A DNA stretch of 64,000 nucleotides from Bdellovibrionales bacterium CG12_big_fil_rev_8_21_14_0_65_38_15 (GCA_002787775.1 PCUW01000048.1:62001-126000); one strand, 5' to 3'; shown: positions 26,278-35,400, counted from the first letter of the stretch. Notes: generated by a model from the letters alone, not told the origin. Program-made: numbers and translations.

Positions 26278-27282
26278 TTAAAAATCTGCGTCTAAAGTAA
26301 AGTTTTGGCTTTCTCTGTTCCCAAGAACTCCTGAACGTTGATATTCAGAAACTCTTTTTTCAAAGAAGTTTGTTTTACCTTCAAGTGAAATCAATTCCAT
26401 CCACTCAAATGGGTTTGCTGTGCCATAAACCTTGTCACAGCCAAGTTGTTGCATCCAGTGATCAGCAACGAACTCAATGTATTTGCCCATAAGAATTGAA
26501 TTGATGCCAATTAGTGAAACTGGCAGAGCTTCAGTGATGAACTCTTTTTCAATTTCAACGGCTTCAGTGATGATTTCTTTAATTGTTTCTTTAGAAATTT
26601 GATTTTCTTTAGAAAGAAGTGAGTGCATATGACATGCGAACTCGCAGTGTAGTCCTTCGTCGCGGCTAATGAATTCATTAGAAGTACAAAGACCTGGCAT
26701 TAAGCCACGTTTTTTAAGCCAATAGATGGCACAGAATGATCCTGAGAAGAAAATCCCTTCAATCGCGGCAAAAGCCACAACTCTATGAGCGAAACTCTTG
26801 TCAGACTTAATCCACTTAAGTGCCCACTTCGCTTTTTTCTCAACACATGGAAGTGTTGTCATCGCATTGAAGTGCTTATCTTTTTCTTTAGGATCTTTGA
26901 TATAGGTATCAATTAAGAGGCTATACGTTTCGCTGTGGATATTTTCCATAGCGATCTGAAAGCCATAAAACGTTCTTGCTTCTGGAATTTGAACGTCATT
27001 ATAAAAACGTAGAGCTAAATTCTCATTAACGATTCCATCACTGGCAGCAAAGAAAGCCAAAACGTGACTAATGAAATGCCTTTCGTCGTCGTTTAACTTT
27101 TCCCAATCTGAAAGATCGGCTCCAAGATCGATTTCTTCTGCAGTCCAGAAGACGGCCATATGTTTTTTATAAAGTTCCCATACAGAGTGATACTTAAGGG
27201 GAAATAATACAAAGCGATTATCACTTGGGGTGAGAATTGGATCCATTGAAGCTCCTAAAATCAAATGTCTGTTAGCGGCCAA
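26278..27282 (-). CDS. nrdB: Class I ribonucleoside-diphosphate reductase, beta subunit
   Basis: 334-residue ferritin-like radical subunit. Metal-ligand helices are visible: Trp-Thr-Ala-Glu-Glu near residue 49, [14 protein letters not shown], which has the E-x2-H pair plus the radical Tyr spaced as in classical NrdB, the later Glu-rich [12 protein letters not shown] helix and [14 protein letters not shown]. The C-terminus provides the NrdA docking tail (FTLDADF). The presence of Tyr at the radical position suggests a tyrosyl-radical enzyme rather than the Phe-containing chlamydial type. An AGGAGC ribosome site precedes the ATG; upstream is a leader with a GC-rich hairpin. Confidence 0.95.
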   Translation of the reverse strand: MAANRHLILGASMDPILTPSDNRFVLFPLKYHSVWELYKKHMAVFWTAEEIDLGADLSDWEKLNDDERHFISHVLAFFAASDGIVNENLALRFYNDVQIPEARTFYGFQIAMENIHSETYSLLIDTYIKDPKEKDKHFNAMTTLPCVEKKAKWALKWIKSDKSFAHRVVAFAAIEGIFFSGSFCAIYWLKKRGLMPGLCTSNEFISRDEGLHCEFACHMHSLLSKENQISKETIKEIITEAVEIEKEFITEALPVSLIGINSILMGKYIEFVADHWMQQLGCDKVYGTANPFEWMELISLEGKTNFFEKRVSEYQRSGVLGNRESQNFTLDADF

Positions 27283-27308
27283 AGCTTGTGTGTTTGTGTG
27301 TGGGCCGC
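27275..27308 (-). promoter_or_regulatory. nrdB leader hairpin with CA-repeat loop; 27283-27645 otherwise non-coding
   Basis: GCGGCC (27275-27280) pairs with GGCCGC (27303-27308), enclosing a 22-base loop that on the transcript reads as ACACACAAACACACA plus AAGCTTT. The 3' arm abuts the nrdB start (27282). The 363-base gap 27283-27645 holds this leader, presumably the nrd promoter and, at its far end, the terminator of the next gene. I see no convincing gene in it; I could not place a clear NrdR box. Confidence 0.5.
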
Positions 27309-27585
27309 GAAAGTTTTAGTCACCAAGTCTTTTAGTTGTGCGTGTAAGATTTTGGTTATTATGTACTTCCAATTTAAGCGTAACAAATGACTTAGTTTTA
27401 GAACAGAATAAAAAATCGATACTCGATCCATCATTGCTAAAATGTTTAGTTTTTGTATGTTTTTTAAGTCTTGACAGTGAGTATTCATGGGCGTTTTGGC
27501 GGATTCCTTTCATTTGAATTTCGATCTATTTTTTCCTTACAATAGTATGACTTGATGTGTTTAGCGTTGTGCGAAATATAGGGGC

Positions 27586-27614
27586 AAAAAAAAAGAGAGG
27601 CCATAGGGCCTCTC
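27586..27614 (-). terminator. Rho-independent terminator
   Basis: GAGAGGCC / GGCCTCTC with an ATAG loop. On the minus strand it is followed by nine T, 31 bases past the end of the gene at 27646-28833. Confidence 0.93.
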
Positions 27615-27645
27615 GATTAGGTTTTAAATGTCAGAAATCTGTCGA

Positions 27646-28833
27646 TTACCAGGGATATTGATTTTGACCTCTTTGATCTTCTACTAGGATAACTTCAGTG
27701 ATTAGGGCCTCACCGCGAGCCATTAAGAAGATATCAGCCGCTTGCATCTCAAATTTATTAAGAACAAGCTCAAAGTCACCTGATTGAACCGAAACACTGT
27801 CACAAGCTGCACCGTTAGTGAAACCACGGGCACAGGCTCTAAGACTTGAGTTACGACCAGCTAGTTTTCCTTTGATCACGATCTTTTCAAACTTCTTCGA
27901 CATTGTTTGGTAATCAAGTCTTAAAAGCTGATCAAGAAAAACTCTCTCTCCTGAAACTCTTTGATTAACGCTAACTCTGATGTCACGATTTCTTTGTTGT
28001 TTTTCAAGTAATTCAACCGCCATTTCGTGAACAAGAATCTCTCCGTCGAAAACAACCTTGATAGCGTCACCTTGATCAATCTCAATTGCATTTCTTTGGT
28101 TAAACTTAAATTGAACTTCACCATTGTTACGATCAAGGTACTCAGGGCCTGCTACGATTTTTCCATCAACAACTAGAGACATTGCAGTTACACGTTGGCC
28201 GACTGGGTTAGCCTTGATGATGACTGTTTTAACTTCTTTGCCAATATGCTGACGACCTAGTTTAAGCTCTTGCTTTAAAGGAATCTTGTTAAAGAACCTT
28301 TGACGCTCAAATGAAGTTACCCATTCAGAGCGACCGCCACCTTGTCCGCCGCCTTGGCCTTGTCCATCGTCTTTAAGAGTTGCAACGATGCGATCGATAT
28401 ACATACTACCTTGAAGCTTCATTTTAAGAGTTTGGATATCACGGCCGATCACACGATCACCTTGCGGGATATCAAAAACGACTGATTGGTCATAGCGCCA
28501 GCCGACGTTTTGAGCGAAGCCGATAGAGCGACCATTGATTTCAACTTGTGCCGTTGCAAATGAGCTTGAAGATGTTGCGAATAATTCAAGCTTAATTAAT
28601 TTTTGTCCAAGTGCAGATTGATCAAGATCAAGAATATTTCTAAGGGCCAATGTCGTCGTACCGTTTACATAACGAGAGAGAACTTCTTCGACTTCGAATT
28701 TGTCTCCTCTTTGTTGGCCATAGCCATTAGGACCACGTCCCTGACCAAAACCTTGAGCTGATGCTTCACCTAGTGAGACAATGCCCAATAACAATAAAAA
28801 TGTACTTAATACGAAACCTTTGAAAGTTTGCAT
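27646..28833 (-). CDS. Secreted protein with three tandem beta-domain repeats
   Basis: 395-residue exported protein. The signal peptide (MQTFKGFVLSTFLLLLGIVSLGEASA) is followed by a Gly/Gln-rich linker, and a second such linker (GQGQGGGQGGG) separates domains. Three stretches share one pattern, a leucine-rich turn, then G/K-K-x-I-x-I strand, then a strand ending in a small-residue-rich turn: RNILDLDQSALGQKLIKLEL, then KLGRQHIGKEVKTVIIKA, then LLRLDYQTMSKKFEKIVIKG. This suggests triplication of a beta-sandwich of about 100 residues, perhaps carbohydrate- or surface-binding. No named family is recognised. The gene is monocistronic with its own strong terminator. Confidence 0.8.
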   Translation of the reverse strand: MQTFKGFVLSTFLLLLGIVSLGEASAQGFGQGRGPNGYGQQRGDKFEVEEVLSRYVNGTTTLALRNILDLDQSALGQKLIKLELFATSSSSFATAQVEINGRSIGFAQNVGWRYDQSVVFDIPQGDRVIGRDIQTLKMKLQGSMYIDRIVATLKDDGQGQGGGQGGGRSEWVTSFERQRFFNKIPLKQELKLGRQHIGKEVKTVIIKANPVGQRVTAMSLVVDGKIVAGPEYLDRNNGEVQFKFNQRNAIEIDQGDAIKVVFDGEILVHEMAVELLEKQQRNRDIRVSVNQRVSGERVFLDQLLRLDYQTMSKKFEKIVIKGKLAGRNSSLRACARGFTNGAACDSVSVQSGDFELVLNKFEMQAADIFLMARGEALITEVILVEDQRGQNQYPW

Positions 28834-29025
28834 AACTTCCTTCCCCCAGTTGCAGTTGAATCTAACCAGTCATTGGCCGATAGTGCGAATACACAAGACA
28901 AAGCAATCGCTATGCCAAAGTATCTCCTAGAAAAATGCTTTTATTGGGGACAAGCTGACACCGATCGGGGCCGAAAGGATGCCAGAGTGTGAATTTAGTG
29001 CGTATTTTTCGAACCTTGCGTAGTG

Positions 29026-29961
29026 TTAAAATTTCAATTTGAAGACAGGGGAGTCCTGTAATTTTTTCCGACGCTTATCATATTCTTGGGTTGTTTTGAC
29101 TGATGAGTGGGCCACTTCTCTGGCCACGGTATAGATATCGACACCGTGCTCGAGTAACTCTCCAATAAAAGTTGCTCTAGCTGAGTGAGGTGAAATTTTG
29201 AAGTTTAAGCCAATTTTTTTAGCATAATGATCAACGATCTCATTAACAGTTCTAGGATTTAGAGGCTTATTGAGCTTGGTGGGATCTTTTGGATTTCTAG
29301 TGGGTTGAAAAATATGATCATTTGGTTCAAGCCCTCTATTTTGGGATCTCATCCAGCTCATATAGTTTTCTAGTGCCTCAATACATAGAGGGTGAACCAG
29401 TTTTTGACCGATCTTTCCGCCTTTCCCTTTATATTCAAAAACCTTCGAATCATTAATCTCTCGGTAGTCTTTGTATTTAAGAGCTAAGACTTCGCTTTTT
29501 CTAAGCCCAGTGGTGAAGAAAGTTATAAGTAAGGCCAAATGCATAGGGCCCGAGTTTGATTTAAGATCAATCGCTGTAAATAGCTCTCTAACCTGGCCTG
29601 CATCGAGGGCCTGTGTTGGAGTCACGACCTCGAGTCGAGGGCGCTTAACCGAAGAAGCTGGGTTAAATTGGCAAACACCTTTTTCAACTAAAAAGTCGCA
29701 GTAGCTCGAAATACAGGCCAGCTTTCTGGCGACCGTTTTTGGAGCAAGGGAGACGGGCTCATCACTTAAATAGTTCCTGTAAGCGATAACGTGGGACCTT
29801 TCTAGGTCATCAAACCCCTTAACTTTTGGGGCAGCAGTTATAAGCCATTCAATAAATTTATGAAGATCACTATCGTAACTAGAACGTGTATGCACGGAGG
29901 TGAAATTATCAAAAAATTCACTATACAGTTCAAAAGGGTGTTTTAGCTTAGGTGCCGCCAT
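29026..29961 (-). CDS. Tyrosine recombinase (XerC/D-like integrase)
   Basis: 311-residue site-specific recombinase. I start it at the ATG at 29961 (MAAPKLKHPF), which fits the family and removes overlap with the next gene; a TTG-type start at 30069 would add 36 atypical residues. The N-terminal SAM-like core-binding domain is about residues 10-100. All catalytic residues are present: Arg154 (GLRKSE), Lys178/180, His259-x-x-Arg262 (PHSAR), His285 and nucleophile Tyr294. No phage genes, attachment repeats or cargo flank it, so it may be a chromosomal Xer-type resolvase or a remnant rather than part of a mobile element. Confidence 0.9.
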   Translation of the reverse strand: MAAPKLKHPFELYSEFFDNFTSVHTRSSYDSDLHKFIEWLITAAPKVKGFDDLERSHVIAYRNYLSDEPVSLAPKTVARKLACISSYCDFLVEKGVCQFNPASSVKRPRLEVVTPTQALDAGQVRELFTAIDLKSNSGPMHLALLITFFTTGLRKSEVLALKYKDYREINDSKVFEYKGKGGKIGQKLVHPLCIEALENYMSWMRSQNRGLEPNDHIFQPTRNPKDPTKLNKPLNPRTVNEIVDHYAKKIGLNFKISPHSARATFIGELLEHGVDIYTVAREVAHSSVKTTQEYDKRRKKLQDSPVFKLKF

Positions 29962-30078
29962 AGGTTCATTATAGTGCAAGGCATAACTGAGCGATATTAG
30001 GAAGAATCTGCTCAGATTTAGTGTGTAAATAGGTAAGGGTGTCTTAAAAACAATGATGCATTGTGTCAATATGGCGTT

Positions 30079-31158
30079 ATGAAATACCTTTTGATCTTCT
30101 TATTCGTAGCACCTGCGGCGTTTTCACAAATGGCACCTAAGTCTGTTTTCGGTGAAGATGATCGAGTCCCAATGCTTACTCATGATTATCCATTTTCTGC
30201 CATCATGAGACTTGAAAATACAGAGGGCGGGCATTGCACAGCTTCGCTGGTTGGTAGAGATCTCATTCTTACCAATTCACATTGCTTAAGTGATGAGTCG
30301 GGACAAAAGAAAAGCTCCATTAAGGCCAGTATGCATGGTCTTTCAAATTTTTCTCCAACAGTTTCTGTTTCAGATATTTATCTTGGCACTCGTGATTATG
30401 AAAATGATCCTGCTCATGACTGGGCGATAGCAAGAATTGATAAGCCCCTAGGCGATATTTTTGGATATTTTAATTTAGCAGAGGCTGCTCAGGTTGGACC
30501 AGGTCTGACCCTCGCTGGATTTTCAGGCGACTTTAAAGGCGGCAGAACGGCGGGTGTCCACACGAACTGTTCTCTAAAAGGAATCATCTCACAGCATAAT
30601 GTGATGATGCACGATTGTGATATGACCAGAGGTTCATCTGGATCAGCTATCTGGAAAATGAACAATGGCCGAGCTGTTATTCATGCACTTAATAGTGCTC
30701 AAAGAGGTCAAAAAGATGAGCATGATGTTTGGAGTATGGCCGATAGTAATCTGTCAGTTCCAGTTCAAACCTTTAAAAATCAAGTCATCGTTGCCCAAAA
30801 CGAAACGATTAATCACAAAACAGAAATTCTTGTTTGTAATTCAAAACCTAAAAGATTGAAGCTCGCTTTTGGCTTTCAGTCTGATACGACGTCGATCAGT
30901 AAGGGTTGGGTAAGAGTTTCGAAGAACTCTTGCAAGTTTGTAAAGCTTCCTAAAGTTGTCCAGCAATCGAATGAAAGCTTTAAAGTTTTTGTTTACAGCG
31001 AGGATCAAGATCTGGGCGGAAGTTTGTATAAAGAGTTCTGTGTTGGTGGTTTTTTTGGTTTTGAAAAGAACGCTAAAAACTGCGAGCAAGATAAAGTTAA
31101 ACTTTTCACTAATTTTGGAGATACACAATTTCAACATATAAAACGCATTCAGTTATAG
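30079..31158 (+). CDS. Secreted trypsin-like serine protease (S1)
   Basis: 359-residue exported protease. The ATG at 30079 begins the signal peptide MKYLLIFLFVAPAAFS; the TTG 18 bases upstream is not needed. The triad is clear: His in LILTNSHCL, Asp in HDWAIARI, and Ser in GSSGSAIW. The Cys before each of the first and last (GHCTAS, CDMTRGSSG) suggests the usual disulfides. After the protease domain (about 1-225) comes a beta-rich C-terminal domain of about 130 residues with four Cys (CNSKPK, SCKFVK, FCVGG, NCEQD). An eight-base gap leads to the next secreted gene, probably an operon. Confidence 0.9.
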   Translation: MKYLLIFLFVAPAAFSQMAPKSVFGEDDRVPMLTHDYPFSAIMRLENTEGGHCTASLVGRDLILTNSHCLSDESGQKKSSIKASMHGLSNFSPTVSVSDIYLGTRDYENDPAHDWAIARIDKPLGDIFGYFNLAEAAQVGPGLTLAGFSGDFKGGRTAGVHTNCSLKGIISQHNVMMHDCDMTRGSSGSAIWKMNNGRAVIHALNSAQRGQKDEHDVWSMADSNLSVPVQTFKNQVIVAQNETINHKTEILVCNSKPKRLKLAFGFQSDTTSISKGWVRVSKNSCKFVKLPKVVQQSNESFKVFVYSEDQDLGGSLYKEFCVGGFFGFEKNAKNCEQDKVKLFTNFGDTQFQHIKRIQL

Positions 31159-31166
31159 GAGTCTTT

Positions 31167-31745
31167 ATGAAAATGTTCTTTTTTGTGGCAGCGCTATTAT
31201 TTAGTGCTCAAAGCTTTGCAAGTACAGTGCAAACAACTTTTAATGCCGAGGTTAAATTTCACCGTGCGGATGGGAAAGTAAAAAAACTGGCAAAGATTAG
31301 AGTTATCACTCAACATAATAGTGAAGCTAGCGTCCTTAGACCTTCAACGCTTGAAGACTGTCAGATTGCCGCTGGTAAAAAAGATCTTCTAAGTCTCTTT
31401 ACTGAAGCAGATGTTTATACATGTCTTGCTACTAAAAATACTTTAATGATGAGCTCACAAACTCTTCAATCAATTGTCGATAGAAGTATCGCTTTGACCA
31501 TCTTTGGTTCAGACGATCTTTTTGGAACACTTGATAATATGATCAGAACTGGCAAAGTGGTTTCAAATGCACCAGGTGGAGCACTTAACTCGGTTATTAG
31601 CAGACTAGGCCGTGATGTTTTAAGATCTGATTCAATTGAATTGATGAGACTGGATAATGGAACGAGCTTTAAGATTAGCGATGATCGAGGACTTGAGTCT
31701 TTTGAAGTTAACCTCAGTATCAAGAGTGTTGAATACCTGAATTAA
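31167..31745 (+). CDS. Secreted protein of unknown function downstream of S1 protease
   Basis: 192-residue exported protein with signal peptide MKMFFFVAALLFSAQSFA and an AGGAG ribosome site. It is beta-rich, with a Cys pair (EDCQIA, YTCLAT) spaced for one disulfide and a helical mid-section (LDNMIRTGKVVSNAPGG). Eight bases separate it from the protease gene, so a joint function such as protease modulation is possible. Its transcription ends at the terminator 31798-31826. I do not recognise the family. Confidence 0.75.
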   Translation: MKMFFFVAALLFSAQSFASTVQTTFNAEVKFHRADGKVKKLAKIRVITQHNSEASVLRPSTLEDCQIAAGKKDLLSLFTEADVYTCLATKNTLMMSSQTLQSIVDRSIALTIFGSDDLFGTLDNMIRTGKVVSNAPGGALNSVISRLGRDVLRSDSIELMRLDNGTSFKISDDRGLESFEVNLSIKSVEYLN

Positions 31746-31797
31746 ACAGTTATTAAGTAAGAAACAGATAGTTTTTATGCAATGACCATCCGTGATT

Positions 31798-31826
31798 AGA
31801 GCTCCAGTATATAAGGAGCTCTTTTT
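31798..31826 (+). terminator. Rho-independent terminator
   Basis: AGAGCTCC / GGAGCTCT with a 9-base loop followed by TTTTT, 52 bases past the preceding stop and only 23 bases before the carboxypeptidase start. Confidence 0.88.
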
Positions 31827-31848
31827 ATTTAGGTTCATTGGAGGAACT

Positions 31849-33288
31849 ATGAAATATATCAATCGTCTTGTGACGATCGCAGTTGCGGTTCTTATGTCAC
31901 AATCAATAATGGCCCACGAAGGTCTCTCAGATGCTTTTCACGCTGAAGTTTTAGGTGGTGAGCGCGATGCTATCGCGACGATCACATTAACAGAGTCACA
32001 CGTTGATCTTGCCCATCTTAATGCTATGGGCATGGATATCGCTGGTGTTAATCGTAAAGCCAATCAAGTTGATGTGGTTGTTAATGATTGGGATCTTGAG
32101 CGTTTGGCGCAAGAAGGATTTAAGGTTTCATTTGATAAAGCACAAAAGCTTTATGATAAAGGTCTTGATGAAGAATATAAAAACCCAAGCGAAGTTGAGC
32201 AGATTTTAAGAGAGCTTGCTGAAGCTAATCCAGAAATTGCACGTCTTGAAAGCATCGGAAAATCTTCTGAAGGAAGAGATATTTGGGCGCTTAAAATTTC
32301 AGACAACGTAAATGAAGATGAAGCGAGTGAGTCAGCTGTTTTATTCAATGGTATGCACCACGCTCGCGAAGTCATGACTCCTGAAGTTGTTATCGATGCA
32401 GCTCAGTGGCTTGTAAAGAACTACGTTTCTGGCAATGAAAAAGCTGTTAACTGGGTTAACAATACTGAAATCTATCTTGTACCAATGCTAAACGTAGATG
32501 GTAACGCGAAAGTTTGGTCTGGTACTCGTATGTGGCGTAAGAATACAAACTACGGTCACGGCGTAGACATTAATCGTAACTACCCATACCAGTGGGGATC
32601 ATGTAATGGTTCAAGTGGTTCAACTTGGTCAGATACTTATAGAGGCCCAAGCGCAGGTTCTGAACCAGAAGCTCAAGCTCTTATGGGTCTAGTTTCTAAA
32701 ATTAAGCCAGTCTTTGATATCAGTTACCATTCATATAGTGAGATCGTTATTTACCCAATGGGTTGTAAAGGCGCTCGTACCGGTGGAAACCGCGCTGTAG
32801 TCGAAAATATTGGTGCATCTCTTGGAACTCTTGTTGATTATGAAGCCGGAACTGCATGGGAGCTTCTCTATTCTGTAGACGGCGGCGATATCGATTGGAT
32901 GTACGGTGTTGAACAAGTTCTACCATACGTTCTTGAAGTGAATAGTTCACGTCAAGGTTTTCAGCCTTCTTATGCTCAGTGGAGAGACGTAACAGTTGAG
33001 CGTGTTCGCCCATCTTGGCAAATGCTTCTAGACAGAATGAGCCAATCAGGTCTTCGTGGAAATCTAGATGTTGAAAATGCTAGTCAGTGGAGAGTTAAAG
33101 TTGAAAAACGTGACGCTGGATCTTTAAGCGAGATCATCGATTATAAAGTTAATCCAGATGGAAGCTTTCATATCGTTCTTGAGCCAGGTGACTATAAAGT
33201 TTCTGTTCGCGAAGAAGGAAGTGCTACACGTTCTTCAAGTGATCTTAAGGTTGGATCAGATCTTTTGACTTTTGAGCCACAACTGTAA
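31849..33288 (+). CDS. Secreted M14 zinc carboxypeptidase
   Basis: 479-residue exported metallocarboxypeptidase. The ATG at 31849 follows a GGAGG ribosome site and opens the signal peptide MKYINRLVTIAVAVLMSQSIMA. A propeptide-like segment (residues about 25-95) precedes the catalytic domain. Zinc ligands are His and Glu of GMHHAREVMTPE and His of SYHSYSEIVIYP; the catalytic Glu lies in VLEVNSSRQGFQP. DVNRNYPYQW-like DINRNYPYQWG is typical of carboxypeptidase A/T. A C-terminal beta domain of about 80 residues follows (GNLDVENASQWRV...). Its 3' end overlaps the convergent metalloprotease gene by 44 bases. Confidence 0.93.
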   Translation: MKYINRLVTIAVAVLMSQSIMAHEGLSDAFHAEVLGGERDAIATITLTESHVDLAHLNAMGMDIAGVNRKANQVDVVVNDWDLERLAQEGFKVSFDKAQKLYDKGLDEEYKNPSEVEQILRELAEANPEIARLESIGKSSEGRDIWALKISDNVNEDEASESAVLFNGMHHAREVMTPEVVIDAAQWLVKNYVSGNEKAVNWVNNTEIYLVPMLNVDGNAKVWSGTRMWRKNTNYGHGVDINRNYPYQWGSCNGSSGSTWSDTYRGPSAGSEPEAQALMGLVSKIKPVFDISYHSYSEIVIYPMGCKGARTGGNRAVVENIGASLGTLVDYEAGTAWELLYSVDGGDIDWMYGVEQVLPYVLEVNSSRQGFQPSYAQWRDVTVERVRPSWQMLLDRMSQSGLRGNLDVENASQWRVKVEKRDAGSLSEIIDYKVNPDGSFHIVLEPGDYKVSVREEGSATRSSSDLKVGSDLLTFEPQL

Positions 33289-33994
33289 TTAAAAAGCCTA
33301 GTAATAGGGTCAGGACAAAGCTTCCTGGCCCTTTTTTATCATCGTCATCATTACCTAAATCAACACTGCCGCAAGCTCCACCAAGACCAGCTAACTCTTT
33401 ATCACTCGGATAGAGATAAGTGATGGCATCAGCATCATCTTCGGTAAGGTATTTATTAACCACACCAGCAACAACCGCGTAGTACATGAGAGAATATTCA
33501 ACTCTTGAATGTCCTATTCCAATCGCATGACCAAGCTCATGGGCAAAAGTAGAAACCCTGGAGAGTTCATCAACAGTGGCAAAACGAGTGTTCGCAATAT
33601 CGTTGATAGCAACGACACCAACAGCGGTGTTTGTTAGCATCCCACCTTTGGCCAAGGTCGAGGTACTGGTAAAAGTTGTGGCGTTGTCGCTACAACCAAC
33701 AATTATTTCCCCTTCAATACCTAGGGCAATCATTTGATCTGTTGTGGACGAAGCAGGAATCGTAATTGTTGGACCTAGTTTAAATTTAGCTCTTGAAGTT
33801 GGAACACTATTCCAATAATCATCAACGGCACGTTCAACAAATTCTCTAAGACCTTTTGCAGTCAATCCAGCATTGGTGCAATCGGCATCACTCGTTCGTA
33901 TTGTAATCTCACTAGGGTATCTAGCAGGATTTCGAGTTAATAAAGTAAATGCCTTAGCTTCAAAACAAAGAAATAATAAGATTAAGTATTTCAT
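33245..33994 (-). CDS. Matrixin-like (M10-type) secreted zinc metalloprotease
   Basis: 249-residue metzincin. It has signal peptide MKYLILLFLCFEAKA, the zinc site HELGHAIGIGHS and a Met-turn (YSLMYYAVV) downstream. The mature protein is compact and ends in an acidic DDDDKKGPGS linker and a hydrophobic stretch (FVLTLLLGFLITVV) followed by a Lys, which looks like a C-terminal membrane anchor or a sorting-type tail. The start overlaps the preceding gene by 4 bases. The 3' part carries the opposite-strand terminator of the carboxypeptidase gene. Substrates are unknown. Confidence 0.9.
   Translation of the reverse strand: MKYLILLFLCFEAKAFTLLTRNPARYPSEITIRTSDADCTNAGLTAKGLREFVERAVDDYWNSVPTSRAKFKLGPTITIPASSTTDQMIALGIEGEIIVGCSDNATTFTSTSTLAKGGMLTNTAVGVVAINDIANTRFATVDELSRVSTFAHELGHAIGIGHSRVEYSLMYYAVVAGVVNKYLTEDDADAITYLYPSDKELAGLGGACGSVDLGNDDDDKKGPGSFVLTLLLGFLITVVAQKSKDLIQP
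33306..33338 (+). terminator. Terminator of the carboxypeptidase, inside the convergent gene
   Basis: AGGGTCAGG / CCTGGCCCT (one U-G pair) with a 9-base loop and a run of six T, 18 bases past the carboxypeptidase stop. It lies within the coding sequence of the minus-strand metalloprotease, where it encodes part of the KKGPGSFVLTLL tail. Confidence 0.8.
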
Positions 33995-34548
33995 GGAACA
34001 AACACCATTGATAAGAGATAGGAAACTCCACGTCGATTGCTGCTAAAAGGTTGCAGTATAAAGAAGTCGAGTCTTGAGCCCCAGTTTTGGGTCATAATAT
34101 ATTCAACGCCCAAATCTAGCGTTGAATTAAATGAAGTTGAACTTTCTGTGGGAGCGTAAAAAGTAGCCGTGGTATTTCCATTTGGCAGTTCAACTTCTTC
34201 GCCGTCTCCTGATATTCTGGTCCAAAATGTTCCAAGCCCGTATCTAAAAAGAAACTTGCTATGAAACTGCCAAGCCAAATGCCAAAAAGCAGAGGTGGTT
34301 CTTTTGGAATATTCTTCTTCGGTTCCAGTATGAAAAGCCACGCCAAGCTCAGGTGCCAAAAAATGATCGCCAAAGATTCGCCAATATGTTGTTACTGAAA
34401 AATATGGATTGAACTGAAAACTATCTCTCGAGCCGTCATTGGTGTCTTGGTAGCGAACAATGGTTGGAACATAGGTTCCAATGCCTAAACCTACGGCATG
34501 GGTTTTAAAGCTTAAAATGAGCAATAAAAAAGGGATGAAAATTTTCAT
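33991..34548 (-). CDS. Small outer-membrane beta-barrel-like protein
   Basis: 185-residue exported protein with signal peptide MKIFIPFLLLILSFKTHA. The mature sequence alternates hydrophobic and polar residues in strands separated by short turns (FQFNPYFSVTTYWRIF, LAPELGVAFHTG, FHSKFLFRYGLGTFWTRI, TLDLGVEYIMTQNWGSRLDF), ending near YLLSMVFVP, as in 8-strand OmpA/OmpW-like barrels. No specific family is identified. It overlaps the metalloprotease gene by 4 bases, so the two are probably co-expressed. Confidence 0.75.
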   Translation of the reverse strand: MKIFIPFLLLILSFKTHAVGLGIGTYVPTIVRYQDTNDGSRDSFQFNPYFSVTTYWRIFGDHFLAPELGVAFHTGTEEEYSKRTTSAFWHLAWQFHSKFLFRYGLGTFWTRISGDGEEVELPNGNTTATFYAPTESSTSFNSTLDLGVEYIMTQNWGSRLDFFILQPFSSNRRGVSYLLSMVFVP

Positions 34549-34586
34549 CCCAGATTTTTATATAATTTTGACTCAATTGGAAAGGT

Positions 34587-35270
34587 TTATCTATTTGAAC
34601 TTGCGTCAGTATGAGGAGCCGTATTTGAGCTTCCAGGTGCGCCAACTGCATTTCTTCTAGAACGATCATTTACGCGGGCTGAACTAGATGCACCAAGAGC
34701 AAACTCTCTATTTGTGTAGCGAGCAAAATTCTTAGCTTCTTCACAAGCCACATTTTTAAGATATTTAAGATTTTCAGGAATATCTTGGCCACAAATTGAT
34801 TTAGCTTCTGAAATAACTCTTTCACAAGACTTCACTTTATCGTTTCGTTTATCAACAACAGAAGAGCAGTCATATTTATTATCAACTGTACCATCTAGGC
34901 CATAGGCAAGAGCATTGAGAAGTCCATGTGTTCTTCCTGGACAACCTTCTTCAGAGAAAAGAAAATGTTTTTTGACTCGACAAAAACCTTCTCCAGAAGA
35001 GGGAATGGCCCATGTGTAATCACATCTTGATTGGTCACCAAAATCACCCTTGTTACTTTGCATACAAAGATCAAGTTGTTCACATTTCGTTTGATTTGAA
35101 GGAATGCCTTCAACACATGTATCTCTTCTTACTAGACAATCTTTTAAGTCGTCACATGCGTTTTGAGCACCTTCACACATTAGTCGAACATCATCTAGAG
35201 CTTTAGAACAAGTTGTTTGAGCTGAGATGGTAAGTGGTAGTGCTAAGAATAGGGCAAACAAATATTTCAT
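34587..35270 (-). CDS. Secreted cysteine-rich protein, unknown function
   Basis: 227-residue exported protein with signal peptide MKYLFALFLALPLTISAQ. The mature region has 14 cysteines by my count, spaced mostly 6-15 residues apart through about residue 175, implying several disulfides. A Ser/Ala/Asn-rich tail (GASSSARVNDRSRRN...) follows. It is helix-prone (LDDVRLMCEGAQNACDDLKDCLVRR). No family is recognised. It is 38 bases upstream of the barrel gene on the same strand, probably the first gene of that three-gene set. Confidence 0.75.
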   Translation of the reverse strand: MKYLFALFLALPLTISAQTTCSKALDDVRLMCEGAQNACDDLKDCLVRRDTCVEGIPSNQTKCEQLDLCMQSNKGDFGDQSRCDYTWAIPSSGEGFCRVKKHFLFSEEGCPGRTHGLLNALAYGLDGTVDNKYDCSSVVDKRNDKVKSCERVISEAKSICGQDIPENLKYLKNVACEEAKNFARYTNREFALGASSSARVNDRSRRNAVGAPGSSNTAPHTDASSNR

Positions 35271-35315
35271 AATGACTCCTATGTCCTAGTTATTGTCGCA
35301 TTATTTAGTCAAAAA

Positions 35316-35336
35316 ATCAGATAGGAAAAATCTGAT
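35316..35336. promoter_or_regulatory. Inverted repeat in divergent intergenic region
   Basis: ATCAGAT (35316-35322) and ATCTGAT (35330-35336) flank a 7-base spacer in the 130 bases between divergent genes starting at 35270 and 35401. There is no terminator-like T-run in a useful direction. It could be an operator. Confidence 0.35.
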
Positions 35337-35400
35337 CTATATAATTTACTTAAAAGATCAAGTACTCGATACTGGTCAAAATTAAGCCAAGGGATCATTC

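Noticed and set aside
27316-27513. Small minus-strand frame upstream of nrdB
   Set aside because: No ribosome site, no recognisable composition and overlap with the leader region; treated as non-coding.
29026-29961. Prophage or integrative element marked by the recombinase
   Set aside because: No phage genes, direct repeats, tRNA or compositional change nearby; the neighbours are ordinary secreted-protein genes.
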